This document shows positions 10,290 to 20,880 of a stretch of DNA of 64,000 nucleotides, one piece after another. The stretch is from positions 100,615,010 to 100,679,009 of the forward strand of contig NC_071393.1 in the NCBI RefSeq assembly GCF_022682495.2, written 5' to 3'. Source of the DNA: Desmodus rotundus (lineage: Eukaryota; Chordata; Mammalia; Chiroptera; Phyllostomidae). The translations under genes and the position numbers were made by a program. A model generated the notes under the pieces. It made no database searches, had not been told where the DNA came from, and saw nothing but the letters and a program-made list of their open reading frames with translations. Position 1 is the first letter of the stretch. Each line of letters starts with the position of its first letter.

Positions 10290-10760
10290 TCTTTTTTTCT
10301 GGATTAAGTGTAAAGTAAGAATCCATCTTAATTCTTATCCCAAATAATTTAATAATTTATTGATTATATTAGCATATTTATTGAATAATTTATTTTTCCA
10401 CAGATTTGAAGTGTAGCCTTTGTCATATACCTCATTTTGACCTGGGTCTACTTGTAGATGTCTTATTCCCATCATATAGCTTCTATCCTTCTCATGCTGT
10501 CATTCCTTCTTAATTATAATACCTTAATAGAACAGCCTATTATCTGATAGACCAGTCTTTTATTACTCTTTCCTTTGAATGCTTTTTCATATGTTGACTT
10601 TTATATTTAAAAAAATAATTTTTTAATTGGTTCTAGAAAACTCTCTGGCATCTTAATTGAAATTTGATTCAATTTACAAATTAATCTAGCAGTGGTGGGA
10701 AGGAAGAAATGTTTACATGGAGTATTTCTTCCAGAAATATAGTACGGTTTTCAATGTAAT
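10290..10760 (-). repeat. Old L1 (L1M) fragment
   Basis: The order 'agaatccatcttaattctta', 'atttattgaataatttattt', 'acagatttgaagtgtagcc', a spaced decayed segment, then 'attgaaatttgattcaattt' and 'tgtaatgaatcttctttt' follows the antisense of old L1 ORF2 and 3' sequence. It is heavily diverged with indels, and no ORF survives. Confidence 0.6.
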
Positions 10761-10869
10761 GAATCTTCTTTTATGTCCCTCAGTTAAGCTTTGTTACTGT
10801 CTTCCTATAGGATCTGTACACCTTATCAAGTGTTCAGTGTAGAAGTAGCCCAAAGGCATGGTTAAGTCT

Positions 10870-11300
10870 GATGCCTGGGTTTTAAGCCTGGCTCCTTTGA
10901 CCAACTATGAGACTTTGGGAAAATTGCTTAACTTTGCTTGCCTCAGTTTTCTTTTGTGTAAAATGGGGATTATATAATAATAATACCTACCTCATAGAGT
11001 TGCTTTAAAAATTGATAAATTAGCCCTGACCAATGTGGTTTAGTTTGTTGGGTGTTGTCCCACAAAGCAAAAGTGTCCAGTTTAATTCCCAGTCAGAACA
11101 CATGCCCAATTGTGGGTTTGTTCCCTGGTTTGGGTGTGTGCGAGAGGCAACCAACCAATGTTTCTCTCCCTTTCTTTTTTTCCTCCCTTCCCCTCTTTCT
11201 AAAAATAAATAAATAAAATCTTTAAAAAAGTAATAAATTAGTACATGAGAAGGACTTAGAACATTTCTGACACACATTAAGTACACCATAAATTTCACGT
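10870..11300 (+). repeat. MIR SINE, split by VES
   Basis: The left part has 'gactttgggaaaattgctta', 'cctcagttttcttttgtgt' and 'aaaatggggattatataata'. The right part after the SINE has 'gtacatgagaaggacttaga' and 'cacacattaagtacacc', the MIR tail. The copy was present before the VES insertion. Confidence 0.85.
11023..11232 (+). mobile_element. VES SINE (bat tRNA-derived)
   Basis: It starts gccctgaccaatgtggttta, keeps the B-box-like 'agtttaattcccagtca', has a CT-rich tract, and ends with AAATAAATAAAATCTTTAAAAAA. The flanks ataaatta at 11015-11022 and 11233-11240 are an 8-bp TSD. The A/B boxes are those of an RNA polymerase III promoter but are mutated. Retrotransposition used L1 machinery. Confidence 0.93.
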
Positions 11301-12094
11301 TAAGTGCTGTTTTCCTGGCTGTAGCTGTCACATTCAGAAGTTACTTATGTTGTGACTCTTAAGTGTATAGGACATTAAGTGAAGATGTTGAAATGAGAAA
11401 CAAGTCAGCATATAAAATAGATGGGTCAAAGAATAACTGAGACAGCCATTTAGAGCACTGAAGATTTGCTGGTATGTGTAAGGCAGAACCGCCTTTGAGA
11501 GGGCTGTCTCCTTGAACAAAGGCAAAAATAGGGTTTGTAAAAAGCTAAACCCTCAAGATTTTACAAGGAAAAGGGATCAGTTGATTTAGGCAAGTCTAGT
11601 GCAGGATTAGTTAGTGTGCAAAAAAAGAGTCTGATTACTGCCTATTATGTTGTGGTTTCTCTGGAAATTTTATGTTTCCTCTAAAGCTCATCTTCTTTAT
11701 GCAGCCTCTCTCCCAGAACTAATTTTCTTTTATTTTAGACATTCTTTTTAGTCACTCACTTGTCTGTACTCCACTGTATAAATACTGATTATAACATATT
11801 AACTGTAATTTTATGTTTGCAGTTTTAACCCAATAGACTCTAAACTACTTACCACTAAATATTATGCTGTATTCACCTTTGTCTCTAAGGTGGCTTGACC
11901 AGATTCTAGCATGTACCAAGAACCTGACTAATGTTTTGGTGAATAAAGTAATTTCCCAGCCTGTACAAGAGTTGGGGACAAGGGTCTTTTAAAGAGACAC
12001 AGTACACTGACTAGTGGAAATTAATTCATGTTAGTTCATCCAGCCTCTGTGGATATCTGTTTCCTCCTCTGAAAAGAAAGAGTTTGGGCCATAT
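11301..12094. other. Unassigned DNA
   Basis: No exon, RNA gene or definite repeat is seen. A fragment such as 'tctctaaggtggcttgacc' to 'gtgaataaag' near 11880-11950 is faintly L2-tail-like but too weak to call. Confidence 0.45.
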
Positions 12095-12193
12095 CAATGG
12101 TTTTTGAACACTAGTAGCATGTTAGAATCACCTGCAGCACTTAACACTCTCTAGTGCCCAGGCCTCATACCACACTAATTGCATCAGAATCTA
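12095..12193 (+). mobile_element. MER5A-like fragment
   Basis: The sequence 'caatggtttttgaacacta', 'atgttagaatcacctgcagc' and 'attgcatcagaatcta' fits the first half of a MER5A-type hAT MITE. It is cut where the L1 sequence begins. Confidence 0.6.
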
Positions 12194-12470
12194 CCCAAAC
12201 CAGAAAAGGACACTATTAGAAAAGAATACTACAGGCTAATAACCCTGATGAATATAGGTGCAAAAATTCTTAATAAAATAATAGCAAACTGAATTGAGTA
12301 GCACATGAAAAGGATCATTCACCATGATCAAGTACAATCCCAGGGATGCAAGAATGATTGAGCGTACACAGATCGGGAAGTATGATACATCACATTAATG
12401 GAATGAAAGAAAAGAATCATGTGATCATCTCAATAAATACAGAAAAAGCATTTGACAAAATTCAATATCC

Positions 12471-12709
12471 GGATGTGAGGGCGATCTGGCTGCGACATCT
12501 GTCACCCCATTGATCGCCAGGGTTGATTTGGCTGATCTGGCTGGCTAGGCAGGTGTCCCCTCCCTCCCTCACTGATCCATGTGCATCCCTCCCGAAGCTG
12601 CACGCTCGGTCGAAGAGGACAACCTTCCCAACTAGAGGAGAGGACTGGTTTTCAGTCAAGGGTATAGGAGGAGCTGCGCTCCCCTGCTAGAAGCTCCAAA
12701 CAAGCTCTT
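12471..12709 (+). pseudogene. 7SK RNA retropseudogene, 3' truncated
   Basis: The insert starts exactly at the 7SK 5' end (ggatgtgagggcgatctgg) and runs through 'cccattgatcgccagggtt', 'ggtcgaagaggacaacctt' and 'ctccaaacaagctctt', about the first 239 of some 332 nt. It then stops without an A tail. TSD copies aaaattcaatatcc (12457-12470) and aaaattcaacatcc (12710-12723) flank it. 7SK is the RNA polymerase III transcript that scaffolds HEXIM/P-TEFb; this copy lacks the 3' third and is not expected to function. The short minus-strand ORF over it is a shadow. Confidence 0.95.
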
Positions 12710-13738
12710 AAAATTCAACATCCACTGAAGATAACTCTTAATAAGTTAGGCATAGAAGAAACTTATCTCAACATAATAAATTATTTATATGAGAAGCTCA
12801 CAGTTAACATCACACTTAATTGTGAAAGGTCGAGAATTTTTGCTTTAACATCAGGAATAAGACAAGGGTGCTCCCTCTCACCACTTTTATTCAACATAGT
12901 ACTGGAAGTCCTAGCTGGAGCAATAAGGCAAGGAAAATGAAAAGTGTCAGAATTGGGGAGGATGAAGTAAAATTGTCTTTATTTGCAAATGACCTAACTT
13001 TACATATAGAAAATCCTAAAGATTCAACAAAAAAACTTATCAATGGATTCAGTATTCAGGATTCAGTATATTTGCAGAATAAAAAATTAACATAAAAATG
13101 AGTAGTGTTTCCATACACTAATGACAAATTTTCTGAAAAAGGAATAAAGAAATCAATCCCATTTACAATAGCATCAAAAACAGTAAAATACTTAGGAATA
13201 AATTTAACTAAGGAAGTGAAGGACCTCTAGTCTGAAAACTATAAGATGGTGGTGAAAGAAATTGAAGAAGATACAAATCAATGGAAAGTGTCTCGAGTTC
13301 ATGGATTGGAAGAATTAATATTAAAATGTTTATACTGTCAAAGCCATCTATAGATTCAGTGTAATCTTATCAAAATTTTAATGGCATTCTTTACAGAAGC
13401 AGATAAAAACACTCCTAAAATTGATATGGAACCACAGTAGACCTCAAATAGCCAAAGAAATCCTGAGAAGAAAGAACAAAGCAGGAGGCATCAGACTTCC
13501 CAATTTGAAGCTATACTATATGCTGTAGTCATCAAAACAGTATGGTACTGGCATAAAAACAAAGAAGTAGACCAGTGGAATAGATTTGAGAGCCTAGAAG
13601 TAAACCCAAGCATATACGGTCAATTAATATTTGACAGGGGAGCTAAGAATTTCTAATGGAGAAAAGACTGTCTCTTTAATAAATGGTGCTGGGATAATTG
13701 GACATTATCCCAATGTGTAAAAGAACACGTGTAAAAGA

Positions 13739-13971
13739 GCCCTGGCTGGTGTGGCTCAGTGGATTGACCACCGGCCTATGAACCAAAGTGTCGCTGGTTC
13801 AATTCCCAGTCAGGCCACATGCCTAGGTTGTTGGCCAGGCCCCCAGTGGAGGTGTGGGGGTGGCACATGAGAGGCAACCACACATTGATGTCTCCTTCCG
13901 TCTCTTTCTCCCTCCTTTCCTCTCTCTCTAAAAATAAATAAATAAAATCTTAAAAAAAAAAGAGCAAACAT
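13739..13971 (+). mobile_element. VES SINE
   Basis: The tRNA-like head gccctggctggtgtggctca is followed by 'cgctggttcaattcccagtc' (B box region), 'gaggcaaccacacattgatg', a CT-rich stretch and AAATAAATAAAATCTT plus A tail. It interrupts L1 ORF2, and the L1 text resumes with gagcaaacatggg. A short TSD around aaaagagc is likely but its edge is ambiguous because of the A tail. Confidence 0.94.
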
Positions 13972-14280
13972 GGGCCCATATCTTATACTATTCAAAAAAA
14001 TTAACTCAAAAAAATTTAATGATTAAGTGTAAGACCTGAACCCATGAAACTACTAGAAGAAAACAAGAATAAAATCCTTGACATAGGTCTTGCTAATGAT
14101 TTTTTTGGGTATACCATGTAAAGCACAAGCAACAAAATAAAAATAAACAAGTAGGACTACATCAAATTAAAAGCTTCCTCACAGCACAAGAAATCATAAA
14201 CAAAGTTAAAAGACAATCTACAGATTGGGAAAAATATTTGCAAACCATGTATCTGATAAAGGGTCAATACCCAAAATATA

Positions 14281-14468
14281 CAGAGTCCAGCAGAAGCAAG
14301 GCCTGCTTGAGTGTGGTGGGTAGGTTTATAATATGGATGTAACAATTTATAGTTTTAATTTGAACATTTCACCTAAAATGTCATATGGTGTGCTTGAGTG
14401 TGATTGCTTATGATTTTGTAACAAAACATTTTGTAATAAAAAAGGGATGTTATTTGTGCTGGACCCTG
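14281..14468. mobile_element. Short TIR element, possibly pogo/Tigger-type MITE
   Basis: A 188-bp block with no L1 similarity interrupts the L1. It starts cagagtccagca and ends tgctggaccctg, giving 12-bp inverted ends CAGRGTCCAGCA. TA lies immediately outside both ends (14279-14280 and 14469-14470). CAG ends with TA duplication are typical of pogo-like elements. A related phrase, gcttgagtgtg, occurs twice inside. It is too short to encode anything. I cannot name the family. Confidence 0.6.
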
Positions 14469-14689
14469 TATGTTAAAAAACTCATATAACTCAATAGCAA
14501 AAATCCAAATAACCCAATCAAAAAATGGGCAAAGGACCTAAATAGACATTTTTTTCAGAGAAGATATACTAAAGGCCAATAGGTATATAAAAAGATGCTC
14601 AGCATCATTTGTCATTAGGGAAATACAAATTAGAACCACAATGAGACATCACCTCACACCTGTTAGTCCATCATCAAAAAGACAAGAGA

Positions 14690-16543
14690 GTGAGTTCTGG
14701 CCAAGATGGAGGAGTGGGTAGAAACGCTTCACTTCATCGAACAACCAAAAGAAGGATAACAACCAATTTAAAAACAATAAACAACCAAAAATGCAAGAAA
14801 AATCAAACTGCATGGAACTCTGATGGCCAAGGAATTAAAGAAACATTCATCCAGACTGTTAGGAGGGGCAGAGATGGACAGCAGGGCAGAGAGGACCCAT
14901 GGCAAGGCGGGGGACTGCTCAGGCAAGGCAGGGGCTGGCTGACTGGGAAACTACAGACTCAAAACCTCTAGCCATAAAATTCTGTGGGGGTTGTGAAGGT
15001 GGGATGAACTCCCAGTCTTACAGGACAGATTGTTGGAGAGGCCCTCGGGATCCTAGAACGTACACAAACCCACCTACCTGGGAATCAGCACCTGAAAGGG
15101 CACAATCCACTTGTGGAAAGTGAGGGAAGTGATGGGAAGTGGGGCTAGAGTGGAGCTAGTGAGTGTTATTGTTGCCTCTCTGACCCCTCCCCCACAGACA
15201 GCCCCACAATGCAGGAAAGAGGGTTGCTCTGCCCTGGTGAATACCTAAGGCTCCGCCCCTTACAACTTAACAGGTGCACTGAGACAAAGAAATGTGGCCC
15301 ATATGAAAGAACAGATCAAAACTCCAGAAAAAGAAATAAACAATGAGGAGATAGACAACCTGTCAGATGCAGAGTTCAAAACACTGATAATCAGGATGCT
15401 CCAGAAATGATTGAGTTCAGTCACAAAATGAAGGAAGAAATGAAGGAGAAATGAAGGTTATACAAAGTGAAATAAAGGAAAATATACAGGGAACCAACAG
15501 TGACGGGAAGGAAACCTAGACACAAATCAACAATTTGGAACAAAAGGAAGAAATAAACATCCAACCGGAACAGAAAGAAGAAACAAGAATTCAAAAAAAT
15601 GAGGAGAGGCTTGGGAACCTCAGGGATAACTTTAAATGCTCCAACATTGGAGTCATTGGGGTGCCAGAAGGGGAAGAGGAAGGGCAGGAAATTGAAAACT
15701 TATTTGAACAAATAATGAAGGAGAACTTCCCCAATCTGTCTAAGGAAATAGACTTCCAGGAAGTCCAGGATGCCCAGAGAGTCCCAAAGAAATTGGACCC
15801 AAGGAGTAACACACCAAGGCACATCATCATTAAGTTACCCAAGATTAAAGATAAGGAGAGAATCTTAAAAGCAGCAAGAGGAGAGAGTTACCTACAAAGG
15901 AGCTCCCATAAGACTATCAGATAATTTCTCAAAAGAAACCTTACAGGCAAGAAAGGTCTGGAAAGAAGTATTCCAAGTCATGAAAGGCAAGGACCTACCT
16001 GCAAGATTACTCTATCCAGCAAAGCTGTCATTTAGAATGGAAGTGCAGATAAAGTGCTTCCCAGATAAGGTCAAGTTAAAAAAGTTCATTATCACTCAGC
16101 CCTTACTATATGATATGTTAAAGGGACTTATCTAAGAAATAGAAGAATATCAAAAACTATGAACAGTAAAATGCCAACAAACTCACAGCTATCAACAACT
16201 GAGCCTAAAAAAACAAAAACAAAAACAAACTAAGCGAACAACTAGAACAGGAACAGAGCCACAGAAATAGAGGTCCCCTGGAGGGTTATCAGTGGGGAGG
16301 TGAACGGGGGAGTAAAAGATACAGGGAATAAGAAGCATAATAGGTAGGTACAAAATAGATAGGGGAAGGTTAAGAATAGTATGGGAAATGGGGAAGCCAA
16401 AGAAATTATATGTACAACCCATGGACATGAACTAAGGGGGGGTATAATGCTGGAGGGTGGGGGGTAGTGCAGGGCAGAGGGGGGATAAAGGGGAGAAAAA
16501 GATCTGGACGACTGTAATAGCATAATCAGTGAAATATACTTAA
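14690..16543 (+). mobile_element. HAL1 (half-L1), complete, with TSD
   Basis: The element is about 1.85 kb. It starts gtgagttctggccaagatgg, an L1/HAL1-type 5' end, and has a 5' region of about 0.6 kb. ORF1 runs from about 15312 and is followed directly by a 3' UTR and A-rich end with no ORF2. The TSD is aaaaagacaagaga (14676-14689) and aaaaagacatgaga (16544-16557), one mismatch. It sits in the ORF2 C-terminal part of the L1 at 12194-17424 and so is younger than that L1. Confidence 0.9.
15312..16135 (+). pseudogene. Decayed L1/HAL1 ORF1 (RNA-binding protein)
   Basis: The first part (MKEQIKTPEKEINNEEIDNL) is coiled-coil-like and ends at a TGA near 15408. The longest open stretch, 15535-15924, carries the RRM landmarks IGVIGVPEGEEEGQEIENLF and IMKENFPNLSKEIDFQ, then the C-terminal domain start PRHIIIKLPKIKDKERILKA. 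A frameshift near 15885-15905 separates it from the end, whose family stop after KGL lies near 16135. It is clearly related to the ORF1 at 6834-7694 but independently broken. Confidence 0.9.
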
Positions 16544-16859
16544 AAAAAGACATGAGAGAACAAATGCTCGTGCAGACGTGGAGAAAAGAGAACACTTGTG
16601 CACTGTTGGTGGGATTGTAAATTGGTAAAGCCACTATGGAAAACAGTATGGAGAATCCTTAAAAAATTAAAAATAGAACTACTAGATGATACAGCAATTC
16701 CACTTCTGGGAGCATGTCCCAGGAAAATGAAAACACGAACTTGAAAAAATATCTGCACCTCCATGTTCTAGCAGTATTATTTACAATAGCGAAGACATGG
16801 AAACAAGCTAAGTGCCCATCAATAGATGAATGGACAAGAAAGTTGTGGTATATGGCAAA

Positions 16860-16944
16860 ACTTCCTCACTTTTATGGCTGAATAATATTCCATACACACT
16901 GTATACACAGTGGAATATTATTCAGCCACACAAAGTGAGGAAGT
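16860..16944. repeat. Local inverted duplication within L1
   Basis: The arm from about 16860 (acttcctcacttttatggct, then gaataatattcca) is the reverse complement of the arm ending at 16944 (tggaatattattcagccaca, then caaagtgaggaagt). Only the right arm is expected in the L1 text at this point. The left arm is therefore an extra inverted copy, with a short centre near 16900. Confidence 0.88.
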
Positions 16945-17427
16945 CCTGCCATTTAGGACAGCATGGGTGGCACTTGAAGGCATTAGGCTAGGTGAAATAA
17001 ACCATAGAGAGCAAGACAAATACTGTATGCTCTCACTTAAATGTGGAATTTGACAACAAAACTAAATAAAGTAACTGATAGAAAATGAGATGAAAAAGAG
17101 ATCAGACTTGTGGTTAACAGAGGGGGAAGGGGAGGGAGGGAAGGGAGGAAGGCGGTCAACAGGTACAAATTTCCAGTTATAAGACAAGGAAACACTGGGA
17201 TGTGATGTACAATGTGGCGATTACAGCTGGCACTGCTGTGTGATGTTAGGAAAGTTAAGAGAGTAAATCTTGAGTTCGCATCACAAGGAGACAATTTTCC
17301 TTTTTTATTTTCTTTATTCTTTTCTTTTTATTGTATTATATGGGAAGCTGGGATGCTAGCTGAACCTACTGTAGTAATTGTTTGAAATATATGTAAATTG
17401 AACCATAAAAAAGCCCTAAACAAAAAA

Positions 17428-17850
17428 GTCCTTGTCACTATGATCTCCTCTATCACAGAAAAACATCTCAACTGAGATTTCTACCCTATTTTCCATTCAC
17501 TGTTTCACTTATTTTGATTTGGCTTTTTCCTACCATAAGATGGGAAACTGTACTTGCAAGGTCATTACTAATGACCTCCAAACCAGTGGATACTTTTAGT
17601 CAGCTTATCTGACCTTCAGCAACGTCTAACTTTCTTTAATACCCTTCCCTCTTGTCCTGCTTCCTTCTTCCTTCTTCTGGTTTTCCTCTTGCTACTTACT
17701 GCCTGCTCCCCGAAGTCTATTTGTTGGTTCCTCCTCTCGACCTGATGACTAAATGTTGGAGGGCTTTGGGGCACCACCCTGGATGTTGGTTCTCTGAATT
17801 TTTGTAACAGAAGTTGTATATCTTGACTTGCCCACCACACAGCAGTTTAA
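17428..17850 (+). repeat. L2 LINE fragment
   Basis: The order 'actaatgacctccaaaccag', a serine/leucine-rich coding-like region, 'ctggttttcctcttgctac', 'tggttcctcctctcgacctg' and 'aaatgttggagggctttgg' matches an L2-type (CR1 clade) region upstream of its 3' end. It is old and frame-broken. Confidence 0.6.
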
Positions 17851-18239
17851 TGTTTGGGCGGGTATAGTTTTATTGCAATTTTTCAAATTGCAATTGAAAT
17901 TTTTCTGAACAAGAAGGAGCATCTTCAACCACTATTATTTAGCACTAAATGACTTCAGAAATTTTGTTGTAAACACAATAATGTTTGTTAATTAATTCAA
18001 CTTAAAATCAATACAAAACAGTGCTTACATGTGAAAGTTATATTTGAAAAAGTCATTTTGATGACAACGTTTGAAGCACAAGTAATATCAAACTTATATA
18101 CACTTTCTGTACTGTCAAAGCTAAAAGAAGAAAATCTCCACTCCACACAAATTTGCAGCAGATATGTTTTCTGAACTCAAACTGCAGTCCCAGTAGCATT
18201 TTTCATATTTTAATATGTGTGAAGGAAATTTCTATATTT
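17851..18239. other. Unassigned AT-rich DNA
   Basis: No definite feature is visible. It may belong to the same old DNA transposon as the coding trace that follows. Confidence 0.4.
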
Positions 18240-18460
18240 TGAAATCCACTTAGCTGTGCAATTGAGGAGCTTCCACCTAAAGTTCAATTGGAAGTGATTA
18301 GTCTGCAATGCAGCGATATGCCAAAAGGCAAATGTCTAGAGAACAGAATTCTACAAATGCCTTTTCAGTGATGAATATGCTCAATGAAAATCACAGCTTG
18401 TGGACTGATGTTACCACCAGTATCCATCTTTCTGAAAGATAGTTTCAAAGATGAAATACA
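18240..18460 (+). pseudogene. Possible hAT transposase C-terminal relic
   Basis: One frame gives IEELPPKVQLEVISLQCSDM, and a shifted frame gives AFSVMNMLNENHSLWTD. Together they recall the hAT dimerisation region, where an L-Q-C block is followed after some 50 residues by an FS-M-N motif and LTD. The usual FGSTYxCEQ block between them is missing. Two stops and a frameshift are present. This is a weak call by eye; a chance match is possible. Confidence 0.3.
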
Positions 18461-18729
18461 TAAAATCTTTTTACAGGTCGGCATTCACATAAATATTTCA
18501 ACTGATTTTGATAAGGAACACTAATTTTGGACTCCAGTTAAACCAAATGTTGTCTTCCCCCAAATAGTTCTATCTTCATTAGACCTGTATTACAAAAATT
18601 ATTCTCAATTATTTTTATATCTTGAATTTCATTAATGGAAAATTTGTGGAACTCATTCCTCTCTGGTTCTATAAGGACCCACATAATATTCTTGGTTTTG
18701 CCTCTTGATTCTGTATAGAAAAAGTTTGC
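18461..18729. other. Unassigned AT-rich DNA
   Basis: No supported feature. Confidence 0.4.
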
Positions 18730-18905
18730 CTAACCCACCATTCTCTCTTCCATGTGCCACAGAAGACTCCAGGCCGTGAATGATGTGGCTTCTGCCTACT
18801 TCTCCAGCCACCATTGCCTATCTTCCTCAAACACACCAGAGCCTTCTTTTTCTCAGGATTTCTACACTTGCTACATTCTTTGTCTGGTCTGCTTTTAAAA
18901 GTTTA
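18730..18905 (+). repeat. L2 LINE fragment
   Basis: The phrases 'tctccagccaccattgcct', 'cttcctcaaacacaccagag' and 'atttctacacttgctacatt' track the L2 3' region (…cctcaaacacgcc…tttgcacttgctgttcc…). Confidence 0.6.
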
Positions 18906-19382
18906 TTCATTTGGGATTGAGCCCTTAACCTGTGGGGTCTGTATCAACTCCAGGAGGTTAGGGCCAGAAATGCTGGGGTTGGAAAACCCATAGATCCGGT
19001 GTCAGAGGTGTTGTGAGTGTGGTAGTGGTGTGAGAGCAAAGGAAAATACAGTGCGTTTTTCCTGAACACGTCCTGTCCCACTCTAACAATTAAGCATTAA
19101 AAGACAACCATTTTCATACTTTTCTCTGCTTTTGAGATGGTTAGATATTTCTAAGCATAGTTATGTCAATTGTTCCCCAACTTGGGGTTGGAAACTCCTC
19201 ACCCCAAGTTTGTTCTCCAAAGTATAGCAAGTTAGAGTTAATGTCTCCTTAATCAGTAAGAACCCTAGCTAATCTTCCCCTGGGACCCTCCTTCCTGGAT
19301 ATGAATGAGAGCTTGCGTGCGCTTCCTGGTGTCTTACCTTCTGTCCTGGTTGTTTGTCTTTCTGCTTGGTGATGGAACTGGT
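18906..19382. other. Unassigned DNA
   Basis: No repeat family, exon or RNA gene is recognised. Confidence 0.45.
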
Positions 19383-19560
19383 TCTCATATTTGCACCTCA
19401 AGGATTGTTACTTGTAGGTGTGGTGTGGGGACTAGCAGCACTGGCATTCTCAGGGAGCTTGCTAGAAATGCTGGATTTTGGACACTACTCTAGACCTAGT
19501 CAATCAGAACCTGCTATTTAATAATATCCCAAGGTGAGTCTTATGTCACATTCAGGCCTG
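19383..19560 (+). mobile_element. MER5-like hAT MITE
   Basis: The segment has 'agcagcactggcattctcag', 'gagcttgctagaaatgctgg', 'agacctagtcaatcagaacc' and 'ttaataatatcccaaggtga', the order of a MER5-family element. It is old, and its terminal inverted repeats are not preserved. Confidence 0.65.
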
Positions 19561-20659
19561 GATGCTGATTGTAGTTGCTGCCGCCATTGCCTCTGAGCAT
19601 CCTCTGGAGATCTCTCTCCGTGCAGCACAGCTGACTCCTGATGGTGACTGTATCACTGTCAGATGAAAATCTGGGACAACGGCACACTTCTTCCAAGCTT
19701 GTACTTCCAAAGAGAGGTAGCTCAATAGAGTCCAAATGGCAATCTTTAGCAAATCCTGTTGATTTGGGGATATTAGAATATCATATAACCTTACCGCCCT
19801 GCTCTTGGTCTGCCTCTACTGTGGTCTGCGATGGCTGAACGCCTCTCACTGGGATAGCTCCAGGAAGCTCCCTGCACCACAGTCCTGATCAAACCAATTC
19901 CTGGATACACAGAGAGAAGAAAACGCTTTCCTGACTTCATTCTTAGGACTACTTGTCAAACCCTCATCTCCTGACCCAGTATTGACCCTTCTCCAGGTTG
20001 ATTGACAGTGGGAATATCCATTCCCTTTAGGGGAAACCCCACTGCCACCCACAGGGGTGTGGTCTGACATATAATAGTTTGACATAAGCGCATTCCCCAA
20101 AGTCCAGGTTATTTGGTCTTAAATAACACCACATGTCCTGGAGATTTTCTTTTCAGTTTCTTCTCATCAAGGTTCTGAAAATCTGGGAGTTTGTAGCCTC
20201 ATCCCGAGTTACCTGGTTACATAAGGATTCACTTGGCATGTTATTTAAGCTTTTTGAGAACATTTTCTACACTTACATAAGGACCTAAGGAAGAAAAGTT
20301 GTGATTAAGGAGAACTGGCTGAGATATGAACAACAGTAAGTGTGCTAAAATTTTCTCCTGATCTCTCTGAACAAAAAGGATTAGAAAGACTACCTGCCCC
20401 TTATGAATTACATATATCCTGATTCTAGAGAGATTGGTTATTATTGGTGTCCGTGGATAGAGCTGCTGGAATGACTTTGGATTGCTGAATGCTGTCTTGG
20501 AAACCTTACCAAACGGCAATTTTTAGCTTTTCTTTTCTATTTTAGAGCTTTTGTGTGAAATTTAAAAATCACCCAGTTAGGCTGGCTGGAAGGCAGTTTT
20601 TCTACGAAAGACTTTTCGGGGGTTGGAAAGCAGAAAGAACAATGAATAAGAAACAGTTG
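19561..20659. other. Unassigned single-copy-like DNA
   Basis: No recognisable gene or repeat. Overlapping short ORFs on both strands (for example 19541-19752 minus) show no domain. Possible conserved non-coding sequence cannot be judged. Confidence 0.5.
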
Positions 20660-20880
20660 GTGTGTATTGAGTGGAATAAAAATGCCTTATAATTTGGATA
20701 AGCTAAAAGACATTTTCACATACGTTATTTCATTTTATCCTCTTATCAGCCCTGAGATACAGGGTAGTGTTGTTATTCCCCTTTTAAGGATCTGGGAAAC
20801 TGCAGCCCAGAGAACTTAATTGCCTGGAAAGTAATGAAGTCAGGTCTCAAACTTGACTCTTTAAATTGAATCCTCTATGT
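20660..20880 (+). repeat. MIR SINE
   Basis: The order 'acattttcacatacgttatt', 'ttttatcctcttatcagcc', 'gggtagtgttgttattcccc', 'aaactgcagcccagagaact' and 'gaagtcaggtctcaaacttg' is the MIR core and 3' half in sense. Confidence 0.85.

Larger units (their letters stand above)
12194..17424 (+). mobile_element. 5'-truncated L1 carrying four later insertions
   Basis: The L1 pieces are 12194-12470, 12710-13738, 13972-14280, 14469-14689 and 16544-17424. They run in order through ORF2 from the reverse transcriptase region to the C-terminus and 3' UTR. The polymerase motif block at about 12970-13050 reads FANDLTLHIENPKDSTKK, so the usual FADD has become FAND. Many stops and indels are present. The 3' UTR ends near 17424 in an A-rich stretch. 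Inserted elements are a 7SK copy, a VES SINE, a short TIR element and a HAL1. Confidence 0.9.

Noticed and set aside
12462..12659. 65-aa minus-strand ORF
   Set aside because: It is antisense to the 7SK retropseudogene and has no independent support.
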